DNA of 30,396 nt. Origin: Flavobacteriales bacterium UBA3364. Its GTDB lineage: Bacteria > Bacteroidota > Bacteroidia > Flavobacteriales_F > PHOS-HE28. Below, one piece after another: positions 24,173 to 30,396 of this stretch. Position 1 is the stretch's first letter; each line of letters opens with the position of its first letter. The notes beneath the pieces are model-generated. The model saw only the letters and a list, made by a program, of their open reading frames with translations, ran no database searches and had not been told where the DNA came from. A program made the position numbers and the translations under genes. Where the stretch lies: the NCBI GenBank assembly GCA_002360495.1, contig DEQO01000091.1, positions 1-30,396 on the forward strand. The letters run 5' to 3'.

Positions 24173-25048
24173 TTATCGGAACACGTACCCGAACGTGAGC
24201 CCGCCGCTGCATGTGAGCGGGCTTTGTCCACCGAAGAAAAGGTGGCTGTAGGAGTATTCCTCCCGGCCGTAACCGTAGTTGCCGCCGTTCGGTTCCCCGT
24301 TGCGCCATTGCATCCCATAGCCCAGGCCGCCGTGGATGTCGAACGTGAAGCGTTCCCCGAGCAGGATCTGCCGGCCGATGACGAGGTTCAGCGCCGCACT
24401 GGAATAATTGGTCCGGTACCGTGTGGTGGCCTCGTTGTACAGGTAATAGGTACGGGTGTCCGTCCAATGGCTGTACATCAATTCCGGAAGCAGGTACCAA
24501 CCCGCCAGGGGATGCTTGTCGCGTGCAATGGAATAGCGCCGTGTACCCGATGGCATGATGAATTTGGGACCGACCTTCATCATCCAGCCCTGTTGCTCCA
24601 ACTGGCCGTCATTGTCCCTTGACCAGAGACCGATGTAGCCCACCTTCGCCTCTAGACTGAGGCGTCGCCCAAGCGCGCGTTCATAGCCCACGGTGATGTG
24701 GTTGAGGGCGGGAGCGAGCACATCAAGCACGATCTGCTGCTTGCGCGCCATGAACGCTTCCGTGGCCGGTACATCGTTGGAGGCCTCCGCGAACACGAAC
24801 TCCTGTCCACCCTCCAGCTTCACGCGCAGCAGATCGCGTTTCTCGGCAACGATAAGGACCGAAGAGGTGCCCGAGGTGGTGCGGTAGCGTACGATGTCCA
24901 AGCCTACTTCCTCCACGCGGCCTGCGACCGTGTTGCCGTTCGCGTAGAACAAGCTGTCCTGTGCCCACAGGGGAGAACTGCTGCAGAGCAGGAGAATGAG
25001 CGCAAGGAGCGGACCGCGTGCAAGTGCTGGGGTGTTGGTCGTACGCAT
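24173..25048 (-). CDS. Secreted or outer-membrane beta-barrel-like protein
   Basis: From ATG 25048 the protein is 291 residues with a clear signal peptide (PLLALILLLCSSSPLWAQ). A small N-terminal region (SLFYANGNTVAGRVEEVGLDIVRYR, then LLRVKLEGGQEFVF) resembles a short beta domain seen before barrels in Bacteroidota. Later alternating strands (NHITVGYERALGRRLSLEAKVGYIG, WYLLPELMYSHW, SAALNLVIGRQILLGERFTFDIHGGLGYG) and the final aromatic GLTFGYVFR fit an outer-membrane beta-barrel with a C-terminal Phe-x-Arg end. No ligand can be inferred. The frame is open further upstream, but the signal peptide sets the start. Confidence 0.72.
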   Translation of the reverse strand: MRTTNTPALARGPLLALILLLCSSSPLWAQDSLFYANGNTVAGRVEEVGLDIVRYRTTSGTSSVLIVAEKRDLLRVKLEGGQEFVFAEASNDVPATEAFMARKQQIVLDVLAPALNHITVGYERALGRRLSLEAKVGYIGLWSRDNDGQLEQQGWMMKVGPKFIMPSGTRRYSIARDKHPLAGWYLLPELMYSHWTDTRTYYLYNEATTRYRTNYSSAALNLVIGRQILLGERFTFDIHGGLGYGMQWRNGEPNGGNYGYGREEYSYSHLFFGGQSPLTCSGGLTFGYVFR

Positions 25049-25555
25049 GGTCCAGGTCGCGTTCGGTGGTGCTAAGATCCGCGATAGGAACGTGGAAGTT
25101 CCGTGTGTGGTATGCAAAGTACGGCAACCGATCCATGGGGCGGCCGTGAGGTGGGAGCCAGACCCCACAGGGTCCCGTCGCTCGGCGGCTGAAGCAGCGA
25201 CCTGCGGAAATTCAATAGCGGAGATGCACAGCGGCGGAAAACGGAACCATGACGAGACCTGTACATCACGCGCAGATCAAGTTTTCTGCGGGAGGCACCG
25301 ATCGCGCGTTCATGGCTTAGTTTCAGGCCGTGTTAACGCACCCGCCTTTCTCTCTCAGTTCCTTTCGGCGCTCTCAACGCTTTCTGTTTTCTTAGAATGG
25401 ACTCCTCACCGATGAACGCCACCGCATTAGAGCTTGTGCTTCCGGCTGAGGAGTCGGTTTGGTATGGCATTGAGAAGCAGAACTGCCTAACATCCTCATC
25501 GGTCCAAGGGTGCATCAGCGTCTCGTATACTCTTTTACTGGGAGTTGCACCGACG
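25049..25555. other. Intergenic stretch of about 0.5 kb with two adjacent stem-loops
   Basis: No convincing gene is seen between the two outward-facing secreted-protein genes. Two simple inverted repeats lie side by side: GTGGG (25151-25155) with CCCAC (25164-25168), and GTCGCT (25177-25182) with AGCGAC (25196-25201). The stretch is less GC-rich near its right end (25330-25400) and marks the shift to the accessory region. An open frame at 25397 runs into the next gene, but the signal peptide there begins at 25556. Confidence 0.4.
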
Positions 25556-26056
25556 ATGAGAAGCTTCTTCTATTTCCTTGCCTTCTTACACGGGATAGGG
25601 CAGATGCTTGCACAGAATCTGGTTCCAAATCCAAGTTTCGAGGACTACACAATTTGCCCGGATGGCTTAGCACAAACGAGCAACGCGACGGGATGGACAG
25701 CGTTCTCTGGCTCACCTGATTATTTCAATGCATGTAGCGCCACTTCGATCACGGGCGTTCCTTCCAACGCATTCGGTTATCAAGCAGGATTTGACGGTGG
25801 TGCTTATGTCGGCGGTTATACCTATCGGGATGAAAGTACTGCAAGGGAGTGTGTCCAAGCACAATTGCTGGCTCCATTGCCCCCCGGAGTAGCTGTCCAC
25901 TTGTCCATGTCCGTTGCAACAGGTGGTTTCGGAGCAAATGCCACCACTGTTCGACGCGCTTCGAATGGGATTGGGATCCGTTTCAGCACACATGCTGACC
26001 CGCCCGGATTATTGATCACCAACTGTAAGCTTCCCCTGTTTTCGGGCCGATCATAA
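25556..26056 (+). pseudogene. Secreted NLVPNxSFE-type protein truncated by an IS3-family insertion
   Basis: ATG 25556 opens a signal peptide (MRSFFYFLAFLHGIGQMLAQ) followed by NLVPNPSFEDYTICP. The text is paralogous to the intact gene at 27273: both share AQNLVPNxSFE, a C-P pair, SPDxFN-C, GVP.N.FG.Q and a GGAY/GNGY glycine-rich turn. The native sequence stops at codon 156 (AAC, 26021-26023). The last ten codons (CKLPLFSGRS) and the TAA belong to the inverted repeat of the insertion element. The lost part would have included the rest of the beta-rich domain and presumably a T9SS tail, so surface export is unlikely now. No remainder of it appears to the right of the element. Confidence 0.85.
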
Positions 26057-26064
26057 CTGGGTGT
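26024..26064. repeat. Left inverted repeat of the IS element (IRL)
   Basis: It begins TGTAAGCTTCCCC, continues to TGGGTGT, and matches the complement of 27226-27265. Read in the + direction it supplies the final codons and stop of the truncated secreted-protein gene. Confidence 0.88.
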
Positions 26065-26080
26065 TCCAGGGCCATTGTTG

Positions 26081-26863
26081 TTAGGGTTGGATTTGCACAG
26101 GCGGCCGGTAGCCGAGTGCTTTGTGAGGTCGATAGTGATTGTAGTCGTTCATCCATTCGTCGGCTTTGCGGCGAACGTCATCCAAGGTAAAGAAGACGTT
26201 GGCGTCGAGCAGTTCGCGGCGCATGTTGCCATTGAAGCGTTCCACATAGGCGTTCTGCGTGGGCTTGCCAGGCTGGATGTGGTGCAACTCGATCCCGTGC
26301 GTGCGGCACCAGGTATCGAGCTTGTGGGAGATGAACTCCGGACCGTTGTCCAGGCGGATCATGCGCGGCAGGCGACCGGCTTCCTTGAGCCGCTCCAGCA
26401 CGCGGATCACGCGCAGTGCGGGCAATGAAGTGTCCACCTCGATGGCCAGGAGTTGCCGGTTGTAGTCGTCGATCACGTTCAGCACACGGTAGGTGCGGCC
26501 ATTCCAGAGGGTGTCGTGCATGAAGTCGATGCTGTAGACATGGTCAGGGCCTGCGGGTTGGAACAAGGTTTGTTTCACGCGGGCCGGCAGGCGCTTGCGT
26601 GCGCGGCGGCGGATGTTCAGATGCATGGCGGTATACACCCGGTAGACCCGCTTGAAGTTCCACCAGTGGCCCAGGATGCGCAGGCGATAATGGCTCTGCC
26701 ACACCCCGATCGCGGGATGCTTCTCGGTGAGCTGCCCCAGGCGTTCGATGATCGCCGTGTCATCGGGCGGGTGCTTGATGTATTGCGCGGTACTGCGGGA
26801 CAGGCCAACGCAGCGGCAAGCCTGCCGCTGGGTAAATCCGTGTTCTTTGCTCATCGCCTGCAC
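26081..26863 (-). CDS. IS3-family transposase OrfB (DDE/rve integrase core)
   Basis: The 260-residue catalytic protein has an HTH_21-like N-terminal part (FTQRQACRCVGLSRSTAQY) and the HPAIGVWQSHYRLRILG segment before the integrase core. The DDE triad is visible: first Asp in YSIDFMHD, second in IRLDNGPEF, and Glu in NAYVERFNGNMRREL. The C-terminal DEWMNDYNHYRPHKALGYRPP is typical of the family. ATG 26863 may not be the true start, because in IS3 elements OrfB is normally made as an OrfAB fusion by frameshifting; the frame is open back to just inside the end of orfA. It lies in the +1 frame relative to orfA. No internal stop is seen, so it could be functional. Confidence 0.92.
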   Translation of the reverse strand: MQAMSKEHGFTQRQACRCVGLSRSTAQYIKHPPDDTAIIERLGQLTEKHPAIGVWQSHYRLRILGHWWNFKRVYRVYTAMHLNIRRRARKRLPARVKQTLFQPAGPDHVYSIDFMHDTLWNGRTYRVLNVIDDYNRQLLAIEVDTSLPALRVIRVLERLKEAGRLPRMIRLDNGPEFISHKLDTWCRTHGIELHHIQPGKPTQNAYVERFNGNMRRELLDANVFFTLDDVRRKADEWMNDYNHYRPHKALGYRPPVQIQP

Positions 26864-26879
26864 GATCTCCCGCTTCTCG

Positions 26880-27152
26880 TCAGGCGCCCCACTTCTTTTC
26901 GATCACAGCCTTCATGGCGTCGTTCATCAGGCACACCTCGGCGTACATGCGTTTGAGGCGGCTGACCTCCTCCTCCAAGTGCTTCACGCGCCTGAGCTCG
27001 CTCACGGCCATGCCTCCATACTTGGCCTTCCAGTTCTGGAAGGTGCTCAGGCTGATCGAATGCTCGCGGCACACATCGGCCATCTTCATACCCGCCTCAT
27101 GCTGCTTGAGCATGCCGACGATCTGTTGTTCGGTGAACTTGCTTCTTCTCAT
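26880..27152 (-). CDS. IS3-family transposase OrfA (helix-turn-helix)
   Basis: The 90-residue protein starts MRRSKFTEQQIVGMLKQHEAG and has the HTH_Tnp_1 pattern of IS407-like elements (MADVCREHSISLSTFQNWKAKYGGM). A leucine-zipper-type helix follows (LRRVKHLEEEVSRLKRMYAEV). It binds the terminal repeats and, fused to OrfB, forms the transposase. ATG 27152 is chosen because it opens the conserved motif; the frame is open to 27233 only across the palindrome. A near-consensus TACCTTTT lies 13 bases upstream (complement of 27166-27173). The stop overlaps the open part of the orfB frame. Confidence 0.9.
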   Translation of the reverse strand: MRRSKFTEQQIVGMLKQHEAGMKMADVCREHSISLSTFQNWKAKYGGMAVSELRRVKHLEEEVSRLKRMYAEVCLMNDAMKAVIEKKWGA

Positions 27153-27187
27153 GGCTACTGGGTGTAAAAGGTAGCCCTGGACCGGCA

Positions 27188-27225
27188 AACGCTTTTTCCC
27201 GGCCCGCGGGCCGGGAAAAAGCGTT
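27188..27225. repeat. Perfect 38-bp palindrome inside the IS, upstream of orfA
   Basis: The left half is AACGCTTTTTCCCGGCCCG and the right half is its exact complement in reverse. It is flanked by a second inverted pair, TGGGTGTAA (27159-27167) and TTACACCCA (27224-27232). It lies between the IS end and the transposase start. Confidence 0.9.
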
Positions 27226-27265
27226 ACACCCAACTATGAATGGCCGAACTTCGGGGAAGCTTACA
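27226..27265. repeat. Right inverted repeat of the IS element (IRR)
   Basis: The complement begins TGTAAGCTTCCCC and matches IRL through TTCGG, TCATA and TGGGTGT. Its outer end is seven bases before the start codon of the next gene. Confidence 0.88.
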
Positions 27266-27272
27266 CACTACC

Positions 27273-28289
27273 ATGCGCGTGCGATCACGGTTCACACTTA
27301 TTCTTCGATTGTTTGCGCTATTCTCCACAACTGGGGCGATCGATCATTGCGATGCCCAGAACCTAGTGCCCAATGGAAGCTTCGAAGAGATAATTGACTG
27401 TCCACGTGCTGTTGGACAGCTTTTCAAGGCGGCTGAATGGCATAGAGGGGGGGTGGCAAGCCCCGATCTCTTCAACGTTTGCGACGTGGGCGATACTTGC
27501 GGAGTACCGCAGAATTTTTTCGGCCAGCAAACCCCTGCCACGGGGAATGGTTACTGCGGTATGTGGGCATACTCCAAGGCTCCTGGTGGCAACGGAACAC
27601 ATGAGATCATCGGTGCCCGGTTGAATGAACCATTGATCATAGGTCAAACCTATTGGGCTTCTCTCAAGGTAAGCTGGTCGAGTTCATACCCTTCGCCTTT
27701 GGTGCTAACCCGATATGCGACCGATAAGATGGGGGTGCTCTTGAAAATGGATTCAACCTATGGTCAAAGTAACTGGCTTCCTTGGCCCAACTATGCGCAC
27801 GTGTATTCCGAAGAGGTCATCTCTGATTCCCTGAACTGGACCGTTATACAGGGTCATTTCGTGGCTGATTCGTCGTACAGGTTCATCTATGTCGGCAATT
27901 TCTTCGGAGATGACCAGACCGATACAGTTGCCATGGACCCTAATGGGAATACCGATATCAGCTATTACTATGTGGATGATGTCTGCCTATCGGCTAACCC
28001 TCTCGATTGCGACATTGGTGTTGGCATTCACGCGAATGATGTGCCGCGGGAGCTACGGCTATGGATTGCTTCCAACGGAGCGATCAAGGTACCGATCTCG
28101 CCTAACGGAAATCTCCTTGGAGTCGAGTTGTTCAATGCACATGGAGAACTCCTGCTCGCAAGTAGCGCTGTGGGAGACGGTAACCTTCTTTCCATCTCAC
28201 CAGGCGTGCTTACACCTGGGCTTTACATCCTTCGCCTAACCGATGAATTGACCTCACGGTCTTTGTCCTTCGTCGTCCCGTCGAATTAA
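27273..28289 (+). CDS. Secreted NLVPNGSFEE-type protein with T9SS type-A sorting domain
   Basis: The protein is about 338 residues from ATG 27273. A signal peptide (RFTLILRLFALFSTTGAIDHCDAQ) is followed by NLVPNGSFEEIIDCP, SPDLFNVCD, CGVPQNFFG and a beta-rich domain, ending YYYVDDVCLS. This is the jelly-roll-like layout of Bacteroidota secreted proteins related to carbohydrate-binding modules. The last ~75 residues (IKVPISPNGNLLGVELFNAHGELL, then LTPGLYILRL) are a T9SS type-A C-terminal sorting domain, so the protein is probably exported and surface-attached. The frame is open to 27240, but that part lies within the IS repeat. The native upstream region is lost to the IS. It is 16 bases ahead of the next gene. 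Confidence 0.85.
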   Translation: MRVRSRFTLILRLFALFSTTGAIDHCDAQNLVPNGSFEEIIDCPRAVGQLFKAAEWHRGGVASPDLFNVCDVGDTCGVPQNFFGQQTPATGNGYCGMWAYSKAPGGNGTHEIIGARLNEPLIIGQTYWASLKVSWSSSYPSPLVLTRYATDKMGVLLKMDSTYGQSNWLPWPNYAHVYSEEVISDSLNWTVIQGHFVADSSYRFIYVGNFFGDDQTDTVAMDPNGNTDISYYYVDDVCLSANPLDCDIGVGIHANDVPRELRLWIASNGAIKVPISPNGNLLGVELFNAHGELLLASSAVGDGNLLSISPGVLTPGLYILRLTDELTSRSLSFVVPSN

Positions 28290-28305
28290 CACCACGTCAA
28301 CCAGC

Positions 28306-29838
28306 ATGAAGAACTTCCTAAATATCCTACTGGTGTTTGCTGCCGCAATGGAAACGAACAGAACCCTGGCCCAGAGTTGGACAACACTTGGAGGTAACTA
28401 CTTGAAAACCGATGCCAGCACTGATGGGGTTGTGGTAGGGAACATTGCTGCTTCCCCTTCACCTACAATCGGCCTGCTTGTGGATGGCACGAGCTTGAAC
28501 ACCACCACCGGGGAGGTCTTTCGCACTGACGCCCCCAATGGAGGTGATACATGGTGGCGTCTGTACCGCGGGGGTACCGAGTACGGTACGCTGTTCAATG
28601 AGGCTGCCAATACCCACTTCACCCAAAATGCGCCCGAAGGCCATCAACTCTGGCAAACGAACGGCCTCCACCGCATGCAACTGAACCAGACACAGTACAG
28701 CACCATAGGTGACTTCACCGTGCCGACGGATGGATTTTTAGGAGTTGGGTTGAACTTTTCATTCACATTCGTTGGCGGTCCTTGGACGCGTATGCACTTG
28801 ATGGATCGCTCGTGGCAACCGCAGGTTACAGAACTTTACAGGGACTGGATGCGGAACGGCCTCACCATGACGAGTGAGTACGATCAAATGTATGTTGGTC
28901 AGATGGCGGATGATTCGGATTACAATGCTCCCGTCCACGCCGTATTCCAATGGGGCGCTTTCCACGACGTCGAAGTCGATCCCACCTTGGCCCGGTTTAT
29001 CTATGCTGGAGAACACACAGCTACTCCCTCTGGGGAGAACAGTGGCTTTGGCAAGGAGATCATGCAACTGCATCCGCTGGGTTTTGCTGGCATCGGCGAT
29101 TGGAATGCGGCATCGGTTACGGCATCGGCCATCGTTAGCCCTACCGAGCGTCTTGATCTGCTCGACGGGCGACTCCGCATTCGCGATCTACCTCTTGATC
29201 CGGAAGGTGACTATCTGGATAAATACCTGGTGGTGGATGACGTGAATCCGGCCACTGGTGAATTCGGTGTTGTAAAATGGCGCCATTTGCCCGCCGCAAG
29301 TATTGCCTGCGACTGGACCTCGGCGCCAGCTACTTTTCGGTTGCATACAGCATCGGCTGCCATCTCCGCCGCGCCTTGTCCGGACCTCCGATGGACCGTA
29401 GGAGTCGGTCTCACTCAACCAACTTACAAACTCGACGTAAAGCACACCGAAACGGATGCTACCATGCCGGGCGGCTTGCGCGTGGATTTCAAAGGCCAAG
29501 GCACGAGTTGGCGAACTGGATTGGTCAGTACAATACAACCCGTCAACACAACTACGGATATGGTGCTTGGAAAGGCCGTGGATGCAACCATCTTCAACGT
29601 CGGTCTCGCCGCCGGGGGCACAACAGCCCAATCTTACGCGCTGTTCGGTCGCTCCCATACCACGGCAGCTGTTACTCTCCAGCAGAGCTATGGCGCATAC
29701 GGTGAAGCGTATGCGAGCGCCGGTACCTTGCCTTTGATGTACGGTACCTACGGCAGCGTTCGGGTGCAGAGTAGCGCAGTAGCGACCTCTGGGTATGGTG
29801 CTCTCGGCACATGCAGTCCATCGTCCGGGGAACGTTGA
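28306..29838 (+). CDS. Secreted tail-fibre-type protein, N-terminal part, ending by frameshift
   Basis: The protein begins MKNFLNILLVFAAAMETNRTLAQ, a signal peptide. Beta-rich text follows, ordered as in Bacteroidota tail fiber domain-containing proteins: a short repeat-like N-terminal region, PTERLDLLDGRLRIRDLP (a motif in this group), PTYKLDVKH, then GTSWRTGLVS, and SYGAYGEAYASAGTLPLMYGTYGSV glycine/tyrosine repeats. The frame ends at TGA 29836-29838 with GTCSPSSGER, which is unlike the rest. The natural continuation lies in another frame from about 29811 (see next entry). The gene follows the type-A cargo gene by 16 bases and is probably co-transcribed with it. A sequencing error at the shift cannot be ruled out. 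Confidence 0.8.
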   Translation: MKNFLNILLVFAAAMETNRTLAQSWTTLGGNYLKTDASTDGVVVGNIAASPSPTIGLLVDGTSLNTTTGEVFRTDAPNGGDTWWRLYRGGTEYGTLFNEAANTHFTQNAPEGHQLWQTNGLHRMQLNQTQYSTIGDFTVPTDGFLGVGLNFSFTFVGGPWTRMHLMDRSWQPQVTELYRDWMRNGLTMTSEYDQMYVGQMADDSDYNAPVHAVFQWGAFHDVEVDPTLARFIYAGEHTATPSGENSGFGKEIMQLHPLGFAGIGDWNAASVTASAIVSPTERLDLLDGRLRIRDLPLDPEGDYLDKYLVVDDVNPATGEFGVVKWRHLPAASIACDWTSAPATFRLHTASAAISAAPCPDLRWTVGVGLTQPTYKLDVKHTETDATMPGGLRVDFKGQGTSWRTGLVSTIQPVNTTTDMVLGKAVDATIFNVGLAAGGTTAQSYALFGRSHTTAAVTLQQSYGAYGEAYASAGTLPLMYGTYGSVRVQSSAVATSGYGALGTCSPSSGER

Positions 29839-30396
29839 CCAACGCTTTTGGTGTCTACGGAACCGCCAACGGCGCCACGAACAACTATAGTGTCTATGGG
29901 ATTACACCAACCGTGGGCACTGTGCGATGGGCAGGGTTCTTTACCGGTGTGATCTCGGTGAACGGTATGACCATCGGTTGCGACGAGAACCTCAAGACCG
30001 ATATCCAGGAACTTCAGAACTCCACGGATCTCCTTATGCAGTTGCGGCCAAAGTCTTACACCTATCGGCATGAGGAGTTTCCGCAAATGGGCCTTCCCGA
30101 AGGCGTTCGTTACGGGTTCATCTCACAAGAAGTCCAAGAAGTTCTTCCTCAGCTAACCACCCCGGTCCATCAACCCGAGCAATTGGACTCACTCGGCAAT
30201 GTTGAATTCGATGCGGTGGACTATCTCGGTTTGAGCCCACTCGACATCCTGCCGATCGTGGTAGGTGCGGTTCAGGAACAGCACGTCCAAGGATCTGCGC
30301 AAGTGGCCGAGTTAGCAAGCTTGCGCGAAGCGCTTGCCGAGCAACGCACCCGCATGGACCAACTCGAATCCATGCTCGCCGCCTGCTGCAACAACC
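29811..30396 (+). CDS. Endosialidase-type intramolecular chaperone domain (Peptidase_S74-like), out of frame with its N-terminal part, cut by window end
   Basis: From about 29811 the frame one base back from the previous part reads LTNAFGVYGTANGATNNYSVYG, continuing the same repeat style. WAGFFTGVISVNGM and then the S74 motif GCDENLKTDIQEL follow. RPKSYTYRHEEFPQMGLPEGVRYGFISQEVQEVLPQL and a C-terminal coiled coil (AELASLREALAEQRTRMDQLESML) are also typical. These C-terminal domains trimerise beta-helical fibres and often self-cleave at a Ser of an SDxxLK motif. Here that Ser is Cys (29979-29981), while the Lys is kept. The frame has no stop to 30396, so the end is outside the window. It is intact in itself, but needs one inserted base near 29810 to join the N-terminal part. 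Confidence 0.8.
   Translation, partial: MQSIVRGTLTNAFGVYGTANGATNNYSVYGITPTVGTVRWAGFFTGVISVNGMTIGCDENLKTDIQELQNSTDLLMQLRPKSYTYRHEEFPQMGLPEGVRYGFISQEVQEVLPQLTTPVHQPEQLDSLGNVEFDAVDYLGLSPLDILPIVVGAVQEQHVQGSAQVAELASLREALAEQRTRMDQLESMLAACCNN

Larger units (their letters stand above)
26024..27265 (-). mobile_element. IS3-family (IS407-like group) insertion sequence, 1242 bp
   Basis: The ends are inverted copies starting TGTAAGCTTCCCC: 26024-26064 at the left, and the complement of 27226-27265 at the right. The two then share TTCGG, CC, TCATA and TGGGTGT with a few mismatches and one indel. Inside are orfA (helix-turn-helix) and orfB (DDE transposase) on the minus strand. Flanking bases are AAC on the left and CAC on the right, so no 3-bp (or 4-5-bp) target duplication is evident. 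Confidence 0.93.

Noticed and set aside
25397..25555. N-terminal extension of the truncated secreted-protein gene
   Set aside because: The 53 added residues come before a clear signal peptide that starts at 25556, which should be N-terminal.
27240..27272. Earlier start for the T9SS cargo gene
   Set aside because: These codons are inside the IS inverted repeat and would put extra residues ahead of the signal peptide.

Overview
The window looks like a chromosomal segment of a Bacteroidota bacterium, probably a GC-rich member of the Flavobacteriales or a relative. Three lines of evidence point there. Surface proteins end in type IX secretion (T9SS) sorting domains. Housekeeping proteins carry Bacteroidota family traits: dihydroorotase with a DDQVH metal motif, a Mrp/ApbC ATPase without CXXC, a fused 2-oxoacid oxidoreductase alpha subunit, a DUF4296 lipoprotein and a LuxE-like acyl transferase. 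The Bacteroidota promoter element TAnnTTTG, or a close variant, recurs upstream of many genes. GC looks close to 60% by eye. Gene packing is tight, with ATGA overlaps within operons and overlapping stop codons between convergent genes.

Layout. Positions 1-3230 hold the 3' part of a giant modular T9SS type-B surface protein, whose first kilobase is a nearly identical 474-bp tandem repeat. Positions 3250-5668 hold a glycosyltransferase / dihydroorotase / DUF4296 operon. Positions 5662-11940 hold an NAD-dependent epimerase, tyrosyl-tRNA synthetase, an unrecognised secreted protein, the LuxE-like acyl transferase, a lipoprotein and a Na/phosphate cotransporter. Positions 12111-16697 hold a sensor kinase, a secreted NUC-type nuclease with an OB-like tail, a glycosyltransferase, TrmB and an alkyltransferase-like protein. 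Positions 16746-17821 hold a small STAS-like gene and its decayed tandem copy. Positions 17747-22140 hold an iron-sulfur and central-metabolism block: Mrp, NifU-like, then 2-oxoacid:ferredoxin oxidoreductase alpha and beta. The Fe-S assembly factors may serve the oxidoreductase's ferredoxin-dependent chemistry.

Positions 22137-23582 encode an ECF sigma factor and a membrane anti-sigma factor whose periplasmic part resembles a T9SS/gliding C-terminal domain. This is the most unusual architecture in the window. Positions 23625-25048 hold a small unrecognised protein and an outer-membrane beta-barrel candidate.

Positions 25049-30396 are an accessory region with looser coding and lower GC. It has a 0.5-kb intergenic stretch, then a secreted-protein gene cut by an IS3-family (IS407-like) element that lacks a target duplication. 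An intact paralog of the cut gene follows, with a T9SS type-A tail. Last comes a secreted tail-fibre/endosialidase-chaperone protein that is frameshifted and runs off the window. No rRNA, tRNA or CRISPR array was seen.
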